NCBI GenBank assembly: GCA_003453555.1
Contig: DMLA01000224.1
Location: forward strand, 1-18,468
Reading direction: 5' to 3'
Source of the DNA: Chloroflexota bacterium
Lineage (GTDB): Bacteria > Chloroflexota > Anaerolineae > UBA7937
DNA length: 18,468 nucleotides
The notes under the pieces are model-generated. The model was given only the letters and a program-made list of their open reading frames with translations, was not told the origin of the DNA and did not search any database. This document shows, piece after piece, positions 14,855-18,468 of the stretch. The stretch's first letter is position 1, and every line of letters begins with the position of its first letter. The translations under genes were made by a program, and so were the position numbers.

Positions 14855-15757
14855 ATGAAAGGACAAAGTGAAGTAGTGCTCCAAAGCCCTCTGGAGAAGG
14901 CTGCTAAGGGCGAGAGCCCGTGGGTCAAATCTTGGAACCGTTTTCGTCGCCACCGGCTGGCGATGACGGGGTTGATTGTGATAATTGTCCTTGCCTTGAT
15001 GGCGATTTTCGCGCCCCTTCTGAGTCCGTACTCGGCTTATGAGCTGAATCTGGCAGACCGTGTGTCACCTCCCAACCTCAAGCACTGGTTAGGAACTGAC
15101 GGCACTGGACGAGATACTTGGGCCAGGCTCCTCTTGGGTGGACGCGTGTCCCTTTCCGTAGGTCTGGTCGCCGTATCTATCTCTATGGCTATCGGGGTCC
15201 TGTTGGGAGGTTTGGCGGGCTACTTCGGCGGCAAGGTTGACATGGTCATTATGCGCTCCACTGACACGGTGATGTGTTTCCCATCACTGATTATCATCAT
15301 TACCCTGGTGGCTGTAGTCGGCCCCAGCATCTACAACACGATGCTGGTTATTGGCCTTTTGGGTTGGCCGAGCGCTGCACGCATCGTGCGGGGACAATTC
15401 CTCTATCTTCGGGAGCAGCTATTTGTAGAAGCGGCAAAATGCCTGGGCGTTCCACCGCTGCGCATCGCTTTCTTGCACATTCTGCCCAACGCCATCGGGC
15501 CAGTGGTCGTGGCTGCGACCTTTGGCGTGGCCACGGCCATCCTGATGGAGGCTGCCCTTTCATTCCTGGGATTGGGTGTTCAGATACCAACTCCGAGTTG
15601 GGGCAACATGCTGCAGGAGGCTCAAACGCTGACCATCCTTGAACAACAGCCCTGGAGGTGGGTGCCACCGGGGGTCATGATCGTTATCTCGGTCTTGAGC
15701 ATCAACTTTATTGGTGATGGCTTGCGCGATGCCTTGGATCCTCGCATGGTCTTATGA
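14855..15757 (+). CDS. ABC transporter permease, DppC/OppC type
   Basis: Start placed at ATG 14855, after AGGGGGGAAAG; an earlier in-frame start at 14789 would add 22 residues without family similarity. 300 aa. The N-terminal cytoplasmic segment SWNRFRRHRLAMTGLIVI leads into the first helix. HWLGTDGTGRDTWARLL is the OppC hallmark, and the EAA loop (FVEAAKCLGVPPLRIAFLHI, then LPNAIGP) and the C-terminal GDGLRDALDPR are present. In most family 5 operons the two ATPase genes (DppD and DppF types) follow here. Instead the stop codon overlaps a broken unrelated fragment, so the importer must borrow ATPases from elsewhere or be non-functional. Confidence 0.93.
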   Translation: MKGQSEVVLQSPLEKAAKGESPWVKSWNRFRRHRLAMTGLIVIIVLALMAIFAPLLSPYSAYELNLADRVSPPNLKHWLGTDGTGRDTWARLLLGGRVSLSVGLVAVSISMAIGVLLGGLAGYFGGKVDMVIMRSTDTVMCFPSLIIIITLVAVVGPSIYNTMLVIGLLGWPSAARIVRGQFLYLREQLFVEAAKCLGVPPLRIAFLHILPNAIGPVVVAATFGVATAILMEAALSFLGLGVQIPTPSWGNMLQEAQTLTILEQQPWRWVPPGVMIVISVLSINFIGDGLRDALDPRMVL

Positions 15758-16061
15758 GGATAAGCATCCAACGCCGCTCCTATGCCACAGTGGCCCGCGC
15801 ATCGTGATCGATTTCAAGGTGAGTGGATACCCTATGGGCCAGGAGATTCGGGCGGATGACGTCTCTGCCGTACGACGGATTGGAGGAACCGTGATAGGCA
15901 CGGCCACGGTGCAGTCGGTGGAAATCATGAGCAATGGAAGCGTCAAATGGACCTCTGCTGGCAACGCCTCACGCGAGTTCACCTTTGAACTGGAGAATAC
16001 GTCCAAGATGACGGTGCCGGTGTACCACTATGCCCGCATTGTCGAGGCCGCTGGCGAGTGA
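15754..16061 (+). pseudogene. DUF3604 / CehA-McbA-like protein, C-terminal remnant with frameshift
   Basis: From an ATG overlapping the permease stop, one frame reads QRRSYAT. A frame change near 15787-15792 then leads into GPRIVIDFKVSGYPMGQE, and further on ATVQSVEIMSNG, REFTFELENTSK and YHYARIVEA. This order (RRSYATTGxRI, V-G-PMG-E, VEI-NG, YYxRV) is what I associate with the end of DUF3604/CehA-like PHP-superfamily proteins, where an Ig-like domain closes the chain. The catalytic PHP half is absent. It stands exactly where transporter ATPase genes would be expected, so a deletion probably joined the permease gene to this tail. The family call comes from motif memory and is moderately secure. 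Confidence 0.55.
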
Positions 16062-16224
16062 GCATGGTGGTCCCCTGTCTGGGGCGACCCCATTCTATAC
16101 ATTGAAATTGACACCCTGCGTGCCGATTAGCCGGGCTGTTACGGTTACCGATCGCGTCACATTGGTTCAGCATTTTCTGAGAGTGTCTATCATAAGGAGT
16201 GCTCGCCTTTTCCCTCTCCTCAGC

Positions 16225-16413
16225 TCATAACCTCCCAAAGCAGTCCTGGCCTCGCTTCCTCCCATTCTCCTTCACCATCCACAACCGGTTTCCCTACGGG
16301 ATCCCGAGGGAGAAGTTCTCCGCCCCACTATCTGTCTTGAAGCCATCCATGGGCTTAGTTCTCCTCCTATACTCCCTTATCGCCCTTTCCATCTTGGAGG
16401 TAGTAGAAGGGAC
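16225..16413 (-). pseudogene. DDE transposase C-terminal remnant
   Basis: On the minus strand STTSKMERAIREYRRRTKPM is followed by DGFKTDSGAENFS, an in-frame TAG, then LWMVKENGRKRG and a stop at 16227-16225. The TxxxERxxRExRRRTxPMxxF pattern is the usual C-terminal helix of mutator/IS256-like DDE transposases and relatives. The in-frame stop and missing catalytic part show decay. No terminal inverted repeats were found. The bases from 16062 to 16224 hold nothing else I recognise. Confidence 0.5.
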
Positions 16414-16637
16414 CCCTGCCCGCAAAGTCAGAAAAGGAATGCCACAGAGTGCGTACACCATAACCGATGTCTTGCCCCCCACGAGCTCATCCCAGCAAGA
16501 ACAGATACTTCCCAGTGAGGATGGAAGAGGCTCTGGTTTTGCTCCGACCCTCCTCAATACCCCTTCCCATGCTTGTCACTCACACTGGACAAACAGGCTC
16601 AGGCAAACGCGAGATCGAGAGTATATGTAGGAAGCAC

Positions 16638-16705
16638 TCCCCCAAAGGGATTCGAACGCGCGCACCATCATCGCTGCACCAATTGCCCTAGCTCACCGGC
16701 TATCA
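16638..16705 (-). pseudogene. Possible decayed tRNA
   Basis: The minus strand reads GCTAGGGCAATTGGTGCAGC (D-arm-like), then GTTCGAATCCC and TTTGGGGGAG, as in a T-loop plus acceptor end. The T-stem 5' side (GCGCG) does not pair with CCCTT and no proper anticodon arm can be drawn, so it is not functional. It shares TTCGAAT and the GGGGG end with tRNA-Glu at 822 but is not a copy of its 3' end. Confidence 0.25.
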
Positions 16706-17495
16706 GGACCATCCCCTCTTGAAGACACAGCTGCCTGTCCCCCACGCTTCACTCTCCTGGTTCACGGCCTACTTTCTTACAATCCTCTCAAGGATAGTCG
16801 GACAGCGAAGGTCGGTCCTGGCGACACGGAACATAAGAGCCTAGCCATGCTGACTCGTCAACCGCTTGCCTCCCGGTAACCCTCCGTCCGTCTCCGGCCA
16901 TGACACACCGACCCTACACGCGGGCACCACATAACGGACCATAACCAAGTCCCAATCCTTTATGTCAACACAACCCAGGCAGTCCCTACCCTAGAATCGC
17001 GCGCCTCAACAGGTCCACCACGAGATTCTACCCGTCTTTCAACATGCCATTCTTCACCTTGTCCATCAGCCCTGCAGCCCCTACACATACCACTCTCACG
17101 CTCGGCTGCGGTACTATGCGAAGACTGCACCCTGTGGATTGGGTCTGCAAGTTCTCACTAGCTAACGCGATTACGCGTGAGGGGCGTCCTTTTGCATCCA
17201 GGAGACGTTCCCCAAAGCCTCCCTGGCTTGCCAGAAGCGTTTCTGAGGCCTTTTGGGGGTGCTGAGGGTCTGTGTGTTGGTGAACTAAGTCCGCTGGTCC
17301 GCTGCTCCAACGCAATTGGGACCCCTAAGCAGCTCTCCTGAGCCGAGCGACTTAGTCAGTGTACTCAATGCGGCAGGCGGCGAACCGCTAATGGCCTCCC
17401 TGGCCAGCCGGTTCGCCCCATACCCCGCCGAGAGACCAGATTTGCAACCTATGATTCGCCTATGCTATACTGCCAGGAAATGGCCAAACTGCTCT
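16706..17495. other. 790-bp stretch with no recognisable gene
   Basis: Bases 16706-17027 lack any open frame of useful length on either strand. Frames between 17028 and 17495 have low-complexity or shadow-like translations that I cannot tie to a family. No RNA gene, inverted repeat or array was seen. It is most likely degraded DNA between mobile-element remnants. Confidence 0.5.
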
Positions 17496-17861
17496 CTACC
17501 GGATCAGCTCGATCTCATCGCAGAACAACGGGACCTTTAGATAGGTACTCCCCTGGGGGCATAGATAACTGCAATCTTGCCTAGTCGCATCGTATCTCGA
17601 ATCTGCTCCCTTTTTGTTCCAAAATCTCCATTGGCTGAAAAGGCGAGCAAAAGCAGGCTTCGGTTCAAGGGCGACTAGGTCTTTTCGGGCCAGATCACAG
17701 CAGACCGCCTTAAAGAGTGTGGCTACAATCTGGCTCCTTTCTTCTTTCGTGGCACTTTGCCAGGCCAGCCTCATAGTCTTCAGGTGAGCTGCGCTGACTT
17801 CCATCTTGGCTACTGGGGATCGTTTCAACCTGGCTAAGACCTGCTCCACGTCCAACTTCAA
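17496..17861 (-). pseudogene. Second large serine recombinase, C-terminal remnant
   Basis: On the minus strand LDVEQVLARL, then LAWQSATKEERSQIVATLFKAV and DLVALEPKPAFARLF match the end of the large serine recombinase C-terminal region (W..A..eEr..i...lf..V, then I.A..PKP.F..LF). A stop codon three codons upstream of the first residue cuts the frame, so the catalytic and zinc-ribbon parts are gone. Residues after LFSQW (below about 17620) are unrelated. It is a different lineage from the recombinase tail at 857-1460 but has the same orientation, so two elements have come and gone here. Confidence 0.6.
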
Positions 17862-18042
17862 GGCTGCTTATGATGTTATCGTCAAAACCGGAGAATTCAC
17901 GTACGACTGGTTCGAAGACAACCTGCCCGATTGCGCCAAGGATGGCAGTTGCACCTTCACTACAATCGGTGGGATCTTCGAACTCTCGGGAGAAGCGCAA
18001 TACGCTGGGCGTGGTGCGTACCGCAGGGCAATCGATCCGTGA
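17857..18042 (+). pseudogene. Unidentified conserved-looking protein fragment
   Basis: About 61 codons ending in TGA: FKAAYDVIVKTGEFTYDWFE, then NLPDCAKDGSCTFTTIGGIFELSGEAQYAGRGAYRR. Composition and balanced codon use look like real protein, with one CxxxxxC pair, but there is no start codon or ribosome binding site at the fragment's head. Its left edge meets the recombinase remnant within a few bases. I do not recognise the family. It may be the C-terminus of a gene cut by the element. Confidence 0.35.
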
Positions 18043-18250
18043 TCATGGTAGAATAGGCACCAGCAAGAAGGTATCATCTTTTCAGGGGTGTTGCATATGA
18101 CATCTTCGAGCACAACTATCACCCTCGAACCTATAGGTCGCTATAAACCATCGGGCGGAGTCCAAGGAACCCTTCAAAGCCCAGAAGACCTCGTCCTAAG
18201 CTAAGTCCGAAGGAAGCGGTCACGATCTTTTGCTCACCAACGCGAGGGTG

Positions 18251-18279
18251 TTGACTTCATGTGGTTAATGTGCTAAAAT
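18251..18279 (+). promoter_or_regulatory. Vegetative sigma promoter for the gene starting at 18445
   Basis: TTGACT (18251-18256), a 17-nt spacer, TAAAAT (18274-18279) with extended -10 TGC. The predicted start near 18286 leaves a leader of about 160 nt, long enough for regulation, in which I found only weak inverted repeats (CCATG/CATGG) and no known riboswitch. Confidence 0.75.
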
Positions 18280-18444
18280 TCAATTGCTCACACAACGCAC
18301 AAAGCCATGACGACTGTTGAACGCCATGTGGGACTTGGAGGCATGGTTGAGAGGTAGGAAAGACACTCACTCGCTGCTTTTCAATCCAGGGGGGTTCATC
18401 CATTTCATAGCCCAAGAAGTGGGGGATATTCGGAGGCAAAGTCG

Positions 18445-18468
18445 ATGAAAAAGTGGTCGTGGGTTTTG
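18445..18468 (+). CDS. Start of a gene running out of the window; possible signal peptide
   Basis: ATG with GGAGG at 18432-18436 (8-nt spacing). Eight codons are visible, MKKWSWVL. Two lysines followed by hydrophobic residues resemble the beginning of a secreted protein or lipoprotein, such as another substrate-binding protein. Too short for any functional call; the start is supported by the ribosome binding site and upstream promoter. Confidence 0.55.

Noticed and set aside
16066..16090. Imperfect GGTCCCC/GGGGCGACC hairpin as a terminator
   Set aside because: The stem is interrupted and no U-run follows; it lies in decayed DNA.
16108..16113. TTGACA resembling a -35 box downstream of the DUF3604 remnant
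   Set aside because: No -10-like hexamer at 16-18 nt spacing (the sequence there is GC-rich) and no gene start downstream.
16638..16705. Second att site matching the tRNA-Glu 3' end
   Set aside because: Shared bases are limited to the common TTCGAAT loop and a G-run; this is not a direct repeat of 857-894.
17028..17315. Minus-strand 95-aa frame as a gene
   Set aside because: No ribosome binding site, no recognisable motif, and a composition typical of a non-coding frame within a degraded stretch.
1..18468. CRISPR arrays or other short spaced repeats
   Set aside because: No regularly spaced repeats seen anywhere in the window on reading.

Overview
The window looks like a metagenomic or genomic fragment of a bacterium, probably Chloroflexota (Anaerolineae-like). 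This rests on the Pro/Thr-rich linker behind the lipobox of the transporter lipoprotein, strong AGGAGG ribosome binding sites mixed with TTG/GTG starts, and large serine recombinase remnants. The placement is an inference from protein style; no phylogenetic marker is present.

Layout. (i) 1-894: the 3' end of a PHP-domain phosphoesterase gene, then a well-formed promoter and an intact tRNA-Glu(UUC). (ii) 857-1613, minus strand: a scrapyard at the tRNA. It holds the C-terminus of a large serine recombinase whose stop codon lies in the tRNA anticodon, abutting the first ~50 residues of a thiamine-diphosphate enzyme. This is what a tRNA-targeted integration site leaves behind. (iii) 1764-2615, minus strand: an HpcH/HpaI-type aldolase that extends well upstream of its first ATG and appears to begin at ACG. 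(iv) From 2763, plus strand: a long catabolic operon behind a near-consensus promoter. It encodes a GntR/FCD regulator, a DHDPS/NAL-family lyase, a URO-D/MtaA-like protein, an RraA/HMG-aldolase-like protein, a Cys-type sulfatase broken by one frameshift, a xylose-isomerase-like TIM barrel, a second URO-D protein, a decayed third URO-D gene, an FAD-dependent oxidoreductase, and a decayed C-terminal copy of such an oxidoreductase. (v) 12136-15757: a family 5 (peptide/opine/oligosaccharide type) ABC importer made of a lipoprotein and two permeases. A 15-bp perfect hairpin lies between the lipoprotein and permease genes, and no ATPase gene is present. (vi) 15754-18042: debris, comprising a DUF3604/CehA-like C-terminus, a transposase C-terminus, a possible tRNA relic, a second serine-recombinase C-terminus and an unidentified fragment. 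(vii) 18251-18468: another near-consensus promoter and the first codons of a new gene.

How the genes may work together (inference): the importer would bring in a small organic substrate and the FCD regulator would sense an acidic intermediate. The sulfatase would remove sulfate, the FAD oxidoreductase and TIM-barrel enzyme would oxidise or isomerise, and three unrelated pyruvate-chemistry lyases (HpcH, DHDPS/NAL, RraA-like) would cleave keto-acid intermediates. Two different URO-D-superfamily proteins suggest methyl transfer or decarboxylation. The exact substrate cannot be read from the sequence. The combination is unusual and is the best candidate here for an undescribed catabolic pathway, although several members are damaged.
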